A stretch of DNA of 64,000 nt from Mannheimia cairinae (lineage in GTDB: Bacteria; Pseudomonadota; Gammaproteobacteria; Enterobacterales; Pasteurellaceae). The notes under the pieces were generated by a model. It was given only the letters and a program-made list of their open reading frames with translations, was not told the DNA's origin and ran no database searches. Position 1 is the first letter of the stretch; each line of letters begins with the position of its first letter. Of this stretch, positions 1 through 8,020 are shown in pieces. Position numbers and translations under genes: made by a program. Location: the NCBI RefSeq assembly GCF_028649535.1, contig NZ_JAQSJE010000009.1, positions 124,001 through 188,000 on the forward strand, in the 5' to 3' direction.

Positions 1-1029
1 TTCGCTGCATCAGCATCAGCAACAACAGTGTATGAAGCTGAAGGTACAAAAGTAGATCTAGATGGTTCTTTACGTTTAGTTCTTGAAAGAGCTGAAAAAA
101 AGGTAGCTAAGCAGGATGGATCTGTTAAGAAAACAAATGCTCATACTCGTCTTCGTAATGCTGGCTCACGTTTTGGTATTACAGCAAAACATCAATTAGC
201 TGATGATTTCTATGCATTAGGTCGTTTAGAATTCCGTTTTGATAAAGGCGAGAATGACAATGATGGTTTTGGTGATGTATATACAAAACGTGCTTATGCA
301 GGGTTTGGTAGCCAAAAATTAGGTCAATTAACATTTGGTCGCCAACTAACAATTGCTGATGATTTAAGCCAATCAAAAGATTATGAGTATGGAATCAATC
401 CAAAAGGTGATTACATTCCAACTAGTGGTAACCAAGTAGTTCGTTATGACTACAATGGTGTTGAAAACCTACAATTAAGTGCTAACTATAATTTTGCTCA
501 AGAGCGTGATGCAACTGGTGAAGTTTTACCAGAAGCAGTACAAAATGCTTATGGTGTAGGTGCATTATATAATGTAGATAACTGGGATTTACGTGCAGCA
601 TACGGCCATACAAATTATAAAACTGCAGCTGGTAGTGAAAAACACCGTAAAGACGCAGTATTAGGTTCATTAGGTTATACTGTAGATGCATTAAAATTAA
701 GCTTTGATGCAGGTTATGCTCACGAAAATAATGAAGGAGCTAAAACAAATAAATTCTATGTATCTCCTAACTTTGCATATCAAGTAACACCTGCATCTAG
801 TGTTTATGGTAACTACTTATATGAGCGTGCGAAAACTAAAGATGTTGGCAAAGAAAAAACCCACGGTTTCTTACTTGGTGTAGATTACAAATTCCACAAA
901 CAAGTTGTAGCATTTGTTGAAGGTAAATATGCTCGTACTAAAGAATTTAATAAAACTGCAACAGGTTATGCATATTCAGAAAAAACAACTGATAAAGCTA
1001 TCGGTGTAGGTATGCGTGTATATTGGTAA
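1..1029 (+). CDS. Outer-membrane porin, OmpP2/OmpC-like (5' end outside window)
   Basis: The reading frame is open from base 1 and begins inside a signal peptide: the visible residues FAASASA end in a typical AxA cleavage site, followed by mature TTVYEAEGTKVDLDG, the usual start of a Pasteurellaceae general porin. About 335 mature residues follow, rich in alternating strands (LGRLEFRF, AGFGSQKLGQLTFGR) typical of 16-stranded trimeric porins that pass small hydrophilic solutes. The last residues GVGMRVYW end in an aromatic residue, as needed for BAM-dependent insertion, though Trp replaces the common Phe. Only the start codon and most of the signal peptide are missing. Which porin paralogue it is cannot be decided here. 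Confidence 0.85.
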   Translation, partial: FAASASATTVYEAEGTKVDLDGSLRLVLERAEKKVAKQDGSVKKTNAHTRLRNAGSRFGITAKHQLADDFYALGRLEFRFDKGENDNDGFGDVYTKRAYAGFGSQKLGQLTFGRQLTIADDLSQSKDYEYGINPKGDYIPTSGNQVVRYDYNGVENLQLSANYNFAQERDATGEVLPEAVQNAYGVGALYNVDNWDLRAAYGHTNYKTAAGSEKHRKDAVLGSLGYTVDALKLSFDAGYAHENNEGAKTNKFYVSPNFAYQVTPASSVYGNYLYERAKTKDVGKEKTHGFLLGVDYKFHKQVVAFVEGKYARTKEFNKTATGYAYSEKTTDKAIGVGMRVYW

Positions 1030-1055
1030 TCTCTTGATACCTTTCTACTAATAAT

Positions 1056-1087
1056 AAACCCCTAACAATTTATTGTTGGGGGTTTTT
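1056..1087 (+). terminator. Rho-independent terminator of the porin gene
   Basis: A 13-bp stem, AAACCCCTAACAA pairing with TTGTTGGGGGTTT (one G.U pair), with a short loop, is followed by a T-run. It lies 26 bases after the porin stop codon. Confidence 0.85.
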
Positions 1088-1151
1088 ACTATTAATAACT
1101 GTTACTCTTTTGAATTCAAAAATAATAGATAAATATCTTCTTTAGAGCAAA

Positions 1152-1181
1152 CTCGATGGTGTGAGTGTCCTCACTCGTGCC
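1152..1181. repeat. Short hairpin repeat, copy 1
   Basis: On the minus strand this reads GGCACGAGTGAGGACACTCA followed by CACCATCGAG. It closely matches 19844-19873 on the plus strand. The core forms GAGTG-AGGA-CACTC here and GAGCG-AGGA-CGCTC in the other copy, so the two stem differences compensate each other. Confidence 0.5.
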
Positions 1182-1260
1182 AAAAACAAGCGGTTAATTT
1201 ACTTCCGATAACTGCCTATCCATAAAATATCTTCGATTTACTCTTATCCTGCTTTATCCA

Positions 1261-1575
1261 TTACAATCCAAAATCAGATATTAAATTAGAGTTAAAATCA
1301 AACTTTCCTGTTTTAAATATGTAAATTAAATTTGGCAGATTGTAGTTTCCAAGTATTAACAAATCACTATCAGACATCGAAACCATATATAAATAAAACC
1401 TAAAGAATCATCAACATCAAATAAAAATTCATTCATTTCTTTTGTTTTAGAGACTTTTAATTTAAAACAACAATTAAGATCTTGATAAGCTCAGTTCCAT
1501 TATATTTAAAATAATATCTGCTCTTTGTTTAAGTTGGATATGATATATCTCTTCTTTAGCTTTGCTAACATACAT
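1261..1575 (-). pseudogene. Frameshifted hypothetical gene remnant
   Basis: Reading the minus strand from an ATG at 1575 gives MYVSKAKEEIYHIQLKQRAD and about 28 residues of good protein sequence. It then has to shift frame to continue (AYQDLNCCFKLKVSKTKEMN ...) and shift once more to reach DLLILGNYNLPNLIYIF and a TAA at 1261. Joined, the three pieces make a coherent protein of about 100 residues with no stops, which is hard to explain by chance. I do not recognise the family. Two frameshifts imply decay, unless the assembly is wrong. The rest of the 1030-1631 gap shows only the porin terminator, a hairpin repeat, an uptake signal at 1186-1194, and the symporter terminator. Confidence 0.45.
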
Positions 1576-1623
1576 AAAAAAACGGTTTAATTTGCAAACT
1601 TTTTTACAAATTAAACCGCTTGT
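1576..1623 (-). terminator. Terminator of the symporter gene, built around an uptake signal
   Basis: On the minus strand the stem CGGTTTAATTTG / CAAATTAAACCG (1583-1618) is followed by a T-run of seven. The stem base contains an uptake-signal core (ACCGCTTGT on the plus strand, 1615-1623), a common Pasteurellaceae arrangement. It follows the symporter stop at 1632 and precedes the decayed gene's start. Confidence 0.8.
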
Positions 1624-1631
1624 TTTAATTA

Positions 1632-3077
1632 TTATTCTTTTGATTTCCAAACTAATGGATCGACACCTTTATGGATAAGATGTTCGTGTTCTTCAATTTT
1701 AAACACAGGCTCTTGACCATTTTTTACTTGGCGGATGTAGTCTTTTAAAATAATCCACACTAACGGAGCTAAAATTAGAATGGCAATTAGGTTAATTACC
1801 GCCATTGATGCCATTACAGTATCCGCAAATGCCCAAACAATACCACCGTCTCTTACTGCACCAAAATAGACGAAGAAGAGAACAATCGCTCTGAATCCCC
1901 AAACAAACCACGCTTTATTTTTGATATAGCGAATGTTTGTTTCTGCATAAGCATAGTTACCGATAATAGAGGTAAAGCTAAAGAGTAAAATAATAAATGC
2001 TAAGAAATGTAAGCCAAACTCACCTAAGTGGAATTGTAAGGCAGTTTGAGTAAGAGAGATACCTCTTAAGCTTTCACCACCGTAGTTATCAGACATTAAA
2101 ATAATTGCGGCGGTACAAGTACAAACAACCAGAGTATCAACAAATACGCCTAGCATTTGAATTAAACCTTGGCTTGCTGGGTGTTTTGCATCTGAGGTTG
2201 CTGCCGAGTTTGGTGCCGAACCCATACCTGCTTCGTTTGAGAATAAACCACGTTTTATCCCCATTAGCATTGTTTTTGACACTAAAGTACCGAACATTCC
2301 ACCTGCAGCAGCTGAAAAATCAAAAGCACTATCAATAATTAAAGCCAGTACACCAGGTACTCGTTCAATGTTCATACCTAAAATAATCACGGCAATGATC
2401 AAGTAGAAAAGAGCCATTGTTGGCACAATTTTAGCTGAAACCTGCCCAATACGTTTAACACCGCCTGCAATAATAATGCCAGTAATAACAACAAGGGTAG
2501 TACCAACATAAACGGGGTTCCAGTTCCAAGCATTACGTGTTGCTTCAACAATAGAATTTGATTGAACTGCGTTAAAAGCAAAACCAAATGTAAATATTAG
2601 TGTGACGGCAAAGGCAATAGCTAGAGAAGGAATTTTTAATCCTCGGGTGATGTAATAAGCTGGGCCTCCACGGAACATTCCATTCGGATCTCTGGTTTTA
2701 TATAATTGTGCAAGAGAAGATTCAGCAAATGCAGAACTCATTCCCATTAATGCAGTTACCCACATCCAAAAAACAGCACCAGGCCCACCTAATGCAATCG
2801 CAGTAGCAACACCACCAATATTCCCTACACCTACACGGCTAGCAAGACCGGTTGTAAATGCTTGGAAGGGGGTTAGTGATGAGCCAGTAGTAGAGCGACC
2901 TCCCCACATTTCTCTTAAACTTTGTGGCAGAAGGCGTAACTGAACAAAACCAGTGGTAATAGTGAAAAATAAACCAACGCCTAAAAGCAACAGAATGGTA
3001 ATATCCCAAAGAGGGCCGTCAATCGTATTAACAACCCACGTTAGCATATCTTCAAAGAGAGAAATAATTGAATCCAT
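1632..3077 (-). CDS. Sodium:alanine/glycine symporter, AGCS family
   Basis: This 481-residue inner-membrane protein has about eleven hydrophobic helices. It imports alanine or glycine with sodium. Family marks visible are GGPAYYITRGL in the middle, the loop GLFSNEAGMGSAPNSAATSD preceding KHPASQGLIQM, and FVDTLVVCTCTA. Length matches AlsT/DagA-type members (about 450-550). The gene is monocistronic, with its own terminator downstream. An FNR-like box upstream at 3140-3153 sits at the right distance from a plausible -10 to suggest anaerobic activation. The substrate cannot be told from sequence alone. Confidence 0.9.
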   Translation of the reverse strand: MDSIISLFEDMLTWVVNTIDGPLWDITILLLLGVGLFFTITTGFVQLRLLPQSLREMWGGRSTTGSSLTPFQAFTTGLASRVGVGNIGGVATAIALGGPGAVFWMWVTALMGMSSAFAESSLAQLYKTRDPNGMFRGGPAYYITRGLKIPSLAIAFAVTLIFTFGFAFNAVQSNSIVEATRNAWNWNPVYVGTTLVVITGIIIAGGVKRIGQVSAKIVPTMALFYLIIAVIILGMNIERVPGVLALIIDSAFDFSAAAGGMFGTLVSKTMLMGIKRGLFSNEAGMGSAPNSAATSDAKHPASQGLIQMLGVFVDTLVVCTCTAAIILMSDNYGGESLRGISLTQTALQFHLGEFGLHFLAFIILLFSFTSIIGNYAYAETNIRYIKNKAWFVWGFRAIVLFFVYFGAVRDGGIVWAFADTVMASMAVINLIAILILAPLVWIILKDYIRQVKNGQEPVFKIEEHEHLIHKGVDPLVWKSKE

Positions 3078-3111
3078 AAAGACCTCTTAATTAGTAAAAA
3101 TAAATGCCAGT

Positions 3112-3153
3112 AGTTTATCTTTTTTGCAAAGTTTTTTTAATGATTTTTATCAA
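3112..3153 (-). promoter_or_regulatory. FNR-like box and -10 of the symporter gene
   Basis: ATGATTTTTATCAA at 3140-3153 matches the FNR consensus TTGATnnnnATCAA with one mismatch. A -10-like TAAACT on the minus strand occupies 3112-3117, which predicts transcription from about 3105. The box centre would then lie at -41.5, the classic class II activator position. The start site is inferred, not observed. Confidence 0.4.
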
Positions 3154-3169
3154 AATTTGTTATGTTAAT

Positions 3170-4159
3170 TTAACGTTTAAACAATATGCTTGAACTCGTA
3201 TCAATAAAACTACTGTGGAATAATGTAATCCCAAGTAAAATTAAGGCGATACCAACAACAAATTTAACAAACCATATAAACTTTTGATTAGTTTGGGCAG
3301 AAAAATACCAATGGCTAACCTTGATTGCTCGATTTCTTGCAACAATAACTAAATAAGCAAATAAACTGAGTGTGAATCCGGTACCTATTGCCATTACGAA
3401 TGCAGAAATTACGCCCCAAACATAGAGATCAAGGGTATAAGAGAGGAATAAAACTAAAATAGCACCAGAGCAAGGTCTTGCACCAATGCTTAGAATAATC
3501 ATTAATTGTGCTTTCCAATCTTTCGCTTTTTTCATTTCTTCGGAAGTTGGCAAATGTTTATGCCCGCAACCGCAATTTTCATCGTGAACGTGTGGAATAT
3601 TCTGGCGGACAAGCGGTATTTTTTGCGTGGAATTTTGCGAAAAACGAATAGATTTAATGGTAGGCTTATGTGTTTTTCGCATTGATTTTAATACTTGGTA
3701 GCACCAATAGAGCCCAAATAAAATCATAATAGAAAAACTACCACGCTCGACCCATTTTAATGTGAGATTAAAATATTGACGAGAAAGTGTAAAAATAACC
3801 ACAATAATAGTAACTAATGAAACTGCAACTAAACCTTGAACTAAGGCAGAGGCAAATGTCATTTTCATTGCTTGAGGTAACTTGGTTTTTTCTAAAGAGA
3901 GATAGCTAGTTAGAATAAATTTACCGTGTCCTGGCCCTACTGCGTGGAAAACTCCGTATAAAAAACTGATGAAAACAAGCGTTACTCCCGCTTTACTTTG
4001 GTTTTCACCTAATTCATTTAATGACCCTGAAAGATGTGTATTAAAGACTTTTTGCCATTCCATTACCTTAAATAAAATAATAGGGTAGCATTGGTATATT
4101 GCAAAAATAGCCAGAAAAATAACCGCTATTCCGCCCATTAATTTAGTATTTACTCGCAT
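3170..4159 (-). CDS. Nickel/cobalt transporter, NicO (RcnA-like) family
   Basis: A 329-residue membrane protein with about seven helices. Family signatures are FHAVGPGHGKFILTSYL near residue 75 and GARPCSGAILVLFLS near residue 230. Between them lies a soluble metal-binding loop, HVHDENCGCGHKH, rich in His and Cys. NicO proteins move Ni2+ or Co2+ across the inner membrane. Its start overlaps the end of the upstream DUF1007 gene by 10 bases, so the two are translationally linked; the same pair recurs in other Pasteurellaceae. Direction of transport (uptake for urease or hydrogenase versus efflux) cannot be read from the sequence. Confidence 0.85.
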   Translation of the reverse strand: MRVNTKLMGGIAVIFLAIFAIYQCYPIILFKVMEWQKVFNTHLSGSLNELGENQSKAGVTLVFISFLYGVFHAVGPGHGKFILTSYLSLEKTKLPQAMKMTFASALVQGLVAVSLVTIIVVIFTLSRQYFNLTLKWVERGSFSIMILFGLYWCYQVLKSMRKTHKPTIKSIRFSQNSTQKIPLVRQNIPHVHDENCGCGHKHLPTSEEMKKAKDWKAQLMIILSIGARPCSGAILVLFLSYTLDLYVWGVISAFVMAIGTGFTLSLFAYLVIVARNRAIKVSHWYFSAQTNQKFIWFVKFVVGIALILLGITLFHSSFIDTSSSILFKR

Positions 4160-4791
4160 ATAATCTCCACTTTTTGTGCAAATTGGGCACCTAAAGAGAA
4201 ATCTTCATTTCCTTCCATTTCAGGAGATTGGTTTTTATCTAAACTTGATGCATATAAACGCAGTTTAGTATCTACTTTAGGTTGCACTAATGTTGCCCGA
4301 CATTGATTATTGTTAATTCTGACATCGGATTGGCGATTATATTCCATTGAAATGTAATAGCTTGGTTCATAAGTGTAGAATCGAGCTTTATTTTGTTTTA
4401 ATTCATAAGGGCGACTAATATGAAAAGTAATATAGAATATTACTCTATTCTTTTGAATTTCAAAGCGAGTTTCTGTTGGTTTTGTCGTGAATTTTATTGG
4501 TTGATTTTCTCTGTCGTAAAGGGTACTAAAATAGTGGTTCTGAATTGCAGTTTGCACCATTTCGTCAGTAATATCTTTTTGCGTTTTCGCTTTATTTTTA
4601 CTAGTTTGCATTTCATAAATTAGTTCAGAAGAGCTAATTTCATCAAGCATCCATTCCATTTGAAATGATTTTAATATTGTACCTTCTAAAATAATGTTGC
4701 TTTTTAAATCTATAAAAGAATGTGGATGAGAGAAAGCCTGCATCGACCATAAAATAGAAAAAGCGGTAATAAATATCTTAAGTTGTTTCAT
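4150..4791 (-). CDS. Periplasmic DUF1007-family protein, partner of the NicO transporter
   Basis: I place the start at 4791, giving MKQLKIFITAFSILWSMQAF followed by SHPHS. This is a clean Sec signal peptide with cleavage before the conserved mature HPHSFIDLK of DUF1007. A longer frame from 4824 would put a charged tail before the signal. The mature protein is about 195 residues and ends ...AQKVEIICE. DUF1007 proteins are regularly encoded beside NicO nickel/cobalt transporters and are thought to be their periplasmic or accessory component; the His pair at the mature N terminus may bind metal. The gene overlaps the NicO gene by 10 bases. Confidence 0.8.
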   Translation of the reverse strand: MKQLKIFITAFSILWSMQAFSHPHSFIDLKSNIILEGTILKSFQMEWMLDEISSSELIYEMQTSKNKAKTQKDITDEMVQTAIQNHYFSTLYDRENQPIKFTTKPTETRFEIQKNRVIFYITFHISRPYELKQNKARFYTYEPSYYISMEYNRQSDVRINNNQCRATLVQPKVDTKLRLYASSLDKNQSPEMEGNEDFSLGAQFAQKVEIICE

Positions 4792-4805
4792 TTTTTCATA
4801 CACAT

Positions 4806-4838
4806 AAAAATAAAAAGCGAACAAGTTACCCTGTTCGC
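4806..4838 (-). terminator. Terminator of rnpB
   Basis: On the minus strand GCGAACAGG-GTAA-CTTGTTCGC forms a 9-bp stem capped by a GNRA-type tetraloop, followed by TTTTTATTTTT. It lies just beyond the 3' end of the RNase P RNA. Confidence 0.85.
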
Positions 4839-4851
4839 CATTTCAAAATTA

Positions 4852-5248
4852 GATGAGTCGGTCGATAAGCCGAGTTCTGTCTTGGACAATCATTCCTCTA
4901 GGCGTATATTCACACATACGCTCAAGCAACCTACCCGAACTCTCGGCGGGCCACCGATTGAGTTCCTATTTGGTCTTGCTACGAGTGGAGTTTACCGTGC
5001 CGTGGAATGTTACCACCCACGCGGTGTGCTCTTACCACACCCTTTCACCCTTACCTGCACTTACGTACATCGGCGGTCTGCTCTCTGTTGCACTGGTCGT
5101 AGGCTCACGCCCCCCAGACGTTATCTGGCACTCTGCCCTATGTAGCTCGGACTTTCCTCTCGTTTACTTGTCCCACTTATCACCTATTTCAGGCTTTGCC
5201 TTGCGACACTAAGGGCTTCAATAAACCAGCGATTGTCTAACCAACTCA
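4852..5248 (-). ncRNA. rnpB: RNase P RNA (M1 RNA, bacterial type A)
   Basis: Read on the minus strand, the region contains the universal P RNA blocks in order. These are GAGAGGAAAGTCCGAGCTAC near the 5' side, ACCAGTGCAACAGAGAGCA, GGTAAGGGTGAAAGGGTG, GGTAAACTCCAC, CAAATAGG, and the 3' block ACAGAACTCGGCTTATCG. It is the catalytic RNA that matures tRNA 5' ends. Length (about 395 nt) fits type A. The 5' end is set about seven bases after the -10 TATACT at 5255-5260; the 3' end is placed by comparison with Escherichia coli M1 RNA and may be off by a few bases. Open frames on the plus strand here are spurious. Confidence 0.96.
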
Positions 5249-5254
5249 AAGGGG

Positions 5255-5282
5255 AGTATAGCGAATTTGCAAAATTTTGCAA
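5255..5282 (-). promoter_or_regulatory. Promoter of rnpB
   Basis: Minus-strand -35 TTGCAA (5277-5282) and -10 TATACT (5255-5260) are separated by 16 bases. The predicted start at about 5248 agrees with the 5' end of the conserved RNA. Confidence 0.65.
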
Positions 5283-5313
5283 GAAAATAACCGCTTATCG
5301 CTTTTTTAGGCGA

Positions 5314-5345
5314 TAAAAAAACGGAGCTATTATATAGGCTCCGTT
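5314..5345 (-). terminator. Terminator of the fru operon
   Basis: On the minus strand AACGGAGC / GCTCCGTT form an 8-bp stem with a 10-base AT loop, followed by a T-run. It begins 23 bases after the fruA stop codon. Confidence 0.8.
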
Positions 5346-5367
5346 TAATAATCATAATGAGAATATA

Positions 5368-7023
5368 TTATTCTGCTTTTTGTTTAATTGTCGCATACAC
5401 GACACCCGTTACGACTGAACCGATTGCAATAGCCGCTAAATAAACTAACGGTTGTGAAACAAATGGAATAACGAATAAACCACCGTGTGGTGCTTGTAAG
5501 CCAATACCAAATGACATTGAAATAGCCCCTGCAGTGGCACCACCTAAGATAGAACTTACAATGACACGAATAGGATCTGCTGCCACAAAAGGTAATGCAC
5601 CTTCTGAAATAAAGCATAAACCTAATACGAATGAAGCTTTACCAGCATCACGTTGATTTGTGTTAAATTTGCTACGAGCAATCCAAGTTGCAATCGCCAT
5701 ACCGATAGGTGGTACCATACCCGCAGCCATTACTGTTGCCATCGGTAAATATTGTTGAGATGCAATTAAGCCAACGCCGAACGTATAAGCAGCTTTATTA
5801 ATTGGGCCACCCATATCAGTACACATCATTGCACCTAGAATAATACCAAGGAAAATTGCATTGGTTTGCCCCATTGTATTTAACCATTCCACTAAAGCGT
5901 CCATAATTGCTTTAACTGGTGGGTTGATAACATAAACCATCAATAAACCAACGATTGCAGAACCTAATAACGGTAAAATTAAGATTGGTTTGAGAGAGGC
6001 AAAACTTGCTGATAATTTAATATTATCGTTTAAGAATTTTACTGTGTAACCCGCAAGGAAACCAGCAACAATACCACCTAAGATACCAGCTCCCGCATTA
6101 CTTGCTAACATACCGCCAATTAAACCGACTGCTAAACCCGGACGGTCTGCGATTGAGAATGCCACATAACCGGCAAATACAGCAATCATTAAGGCAAAGG
6201 CCGCACCGCCACCAATATCCATTAATGCTTTTGGTAAGCCACCAGCGATCGTTTCATCTTTAAATGCTTCAATACCAAACATAAAAGAGATAGCAATTAA
6301 TAAACCACCAGCAACAACGAGAGGTAACATATGTGAAACACCAGTCATTAAGTGCTTATATACACCTTTTTTCTCGCCAGTTGCAGATTCTGCATTTGCA
6401 GCAGTTGTAGTGCCGCCTTGGTAAACCGTTGCTTGAGTAAATGCTTTTTCAAATTCTTGAGCGGTTTTCTTCAATGCTAAACCAGTTGATGTACGATACA
6501 TCGGTTTGCCTTTGAATTTATCTAAATCCACATCAATATCGGCTGCAACGAATACTAAATCTGCAGCTGCAATTTCTTCAGCAGAAATTGGGTTACCTGC
6601 GCCTACTTGACCACGAGTTTCAACTTTTACATTCCAACCCTGTGCTTTAGCATAATTTTCAATCGCTTCAGCAGACATAAAGGTATGAGCTACCCCTGTT
6701 GGGCAAGCGGTTACCGCAACAATATTTTTTACACCAGAACTTGAAACAGATGAAGTAGTTGCATTTGCAAAAATTTGTGCATTTTCAACCGCTTGTTGAA
6801 GGCTCGCTTCAGGTTGTGCAAAGGCTTGTTCTAAATCTAAAACAGCTCCTTTCTTGCTAGCAGCTTCAGCTGGAATTTCGTTATCGAATAACACTACAAA
6901 TTCGGCTTGACTTGCATCAACAACTTGGTGCCCTTGTTGTTTTGCTGCAGCAGAAAGAACTTCATTCACTAAGAAACGACGAGCGTTACCCAATGATTGC
7001 GGAAATACAAAAGAAATATTCAT
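5368..7023 (-). CDS. fruA: PTS fructose-specific EIIBC component
   Basis: This 551-residue protein imports fructose and phosphorylates it to fructose 1-phosphate. The first 95 residues are the inactive IIB' domain. The IIB domain follows, with the phospho-accepting Cys107 in VAVTACPTGVAHTF. From about residue 225 there is the membrane IIC domain, with the signatures DMGGPINKAAYTFG and GLCFISEGALPFVAADP. Length matches Escherichia coli FruA (563). It is the last gene of fruB-fruK-fruA; phosphate comes from the HPr/EIIA domains of FruB, and the product feeds FruK. Confidence 0.96.
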   Translation of the reverse strand: MNISFVFPQSLGNARRFLVNEVLSAAAKQQGHQVVDASQAEFVVLFDNEIPAEAASKKGAVLDLEQAFAQPEASLQQAVENAQIFANATTSSVSSSGVKNIVAVTACPTGVAHTFMSAEAIENYAKAQGWNVKVETRGQVGAGNPISAEEIAAADLVFVAADIDVDLDKFKGKPMYRTSTGLALKKTAQEFEKAFTQATVYQGGTTTAANAESATGEKKGVYKHLMTGVSHMLPLVVAGGLLIAISFMFGIEAFKDETIAGGLPKALMDIGGGAAFALMIAVFAGYVAFSIADRPGLAVGLIGGMLASNAGAGILGGIVAGFLAGYTVKFLNDNIKLSASFASLKPILILPLLGSAIVGLLMVYVINPPVKAIMDALVEWLNTMGQTNAIFLGIILGAMMCTDMGGPINKAAYTFGVGLIASQQYLPMATVMAAGMVPPIGMAIATWIARSKFNTNQRDAGKASFVLGLCFISEGALPFVAADPIRVIVSSILGGATAGAISMSFGIGLQAPHGGLFVIPFVSQPLVYLAAIAIGSVVTGVVYATIKQKAE

Positions 7024-7063
7024 ATTTTTTCCTTTTATTATTAATGTTTAAAAAACGAGATTC

Positions 7064-8008
7064 TTAGTTATTTTCTGAAATAACGGTAATTTGGGTTTGC
7101 TCGAAAATAGCATCAAGTGCTGCACGGTCAGAAATACCAACATTGCTTTGTGATACAGCGAGAGCCGAAGTTGCAGAAGCAAAACGCAAGGTTTTTTCTT
7201 TATTCCATCCTTGTGAGAAACCATAAATTAAGCCTGCTACCATTGAATCGCCCGCACCTACAGTGCTGACAACATTTTCACAACGTGGTGGCTGAGCTTG
7301 TACAACCCCTTCATTGTTTAGCCAAAGTGAGCCTTTTTCGCCCATAGAGATGATTACATTCTCAATACCCTGATTACGTAATGCTTGAGCAGCTTCAATG
7401 ATTTCATCAAGCGTATTTAGCGGGCGACCAGCCCAAACTTCTAATTCACGGCGATTCGGTTTAACTAACCAGGGGTGAGCTTTTAAGCCTTCGGTAAGTG
7501 CCGCATTTGAGCTATCTAACACCACTTTTAAACCTTGTTGATGTAAAGATTCTAACCACAGTGCAAATTGCTCAGCCGTGACACCTCGAGGGAGTGAACC
7601 ACAAACTGCAACTAGGTCAAATTGGCTTTCCCACTTTTGTGAAAGAGTAGTGAATTTTTCCCAGTCGTTTTCTGAGATCTCAAAACCTAAAAAGTTAAGA
7701 TCCGTTACATCAGCTTCGGTTTCAGTAATTTTTACATTGATGCGGGTTTTGCCTTGAATGCGATAAAATTCATCTTTTAGCTTATTTTGCTCAAAAGCGT
7801 TGACAAAATCGCCTTGATTTTCTGAACCTAAAAAGCCGGTAACAGAAAGCTTAGTGTCTAAATCAGCTAAAACTTTGGCTACGTTAATGCCTTTACCTGC
7901 AGGGTATAAACCTAAGGTTTCAACGGTATTCACCTCACCGATTTCAATTCGTTTTAAACGCCCGACTAAGTCAAATGCAGGATTAAGTGTTACTGTTGCA
8001 ATACGCAT
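7064..8008 (-). CDS. fruK: 1-phosphofructokinase
   Basis: A 314-residue PfkB/ribokinase-family kinase that converts fructose 1-phosphate to fructose 1,6-bisphosphate. Seen are the N-terminal substrate block LNPAFDLVGRLKRIEIGEVN, GLYPAGKGINVAKVLADL (PfkB signature 1), and near residue 250 VSTVGAGDSMVAGLIYG with the catalytic Asp. The operon position between fruB (12 bases upstream) and fruA, which supplies its substrate, separates it from tagatose-6-phosphate kinases. Confidence 0.96.
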   Translation of the reverse strand: MRIATVTLNPAFDLVGRLKRIEIGEVNTVETLGLYPAGKGINVAKVLADLDTKLSVTGFLGSENQGDFVNAFEQNKLKDEFYRIQGKTRINVKITETEADVTDLNFLGFEISENDWEKFTTLSQKWESQFDLVAVCGSLPRGVTAEQFALWLESLHQQGLKVVLDSSNAALTEGLKAHPWLVKPNRRELEVWAGRPLNTLDEIIEAAQALRNQGIENVIISMGEKGSLWLNNEGVVQAQPPRCENVVSTVGAGDSMVAGLIYGFSQGWNKEKTLRFASATSALAVSQSNVGISDRAALDAIFEQTQITVISENN

Positions 8009-8020
8009 AATGATTCCTCG

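Noticed and set aside
3078-3169. Glycine riboswitch upstream of the sodium:alanine symporter
   Set aside because: The leader is under 40 bases after the predicted start and shows none of the aptamer's conserved sequence.
4783-5212. Two overlapping plus-strand open frames of about 120 codons
   Set aside because: They lie across RNase P RNA, which is conserved block by block on the minus strand.
5290-5320. Second terminator (TATCGC/GCGATA) next to the fru terminator
   Set aside because: The A/T run is on the wrong side for the minus-strand fru operon, and nothing is transcribed from the other side.
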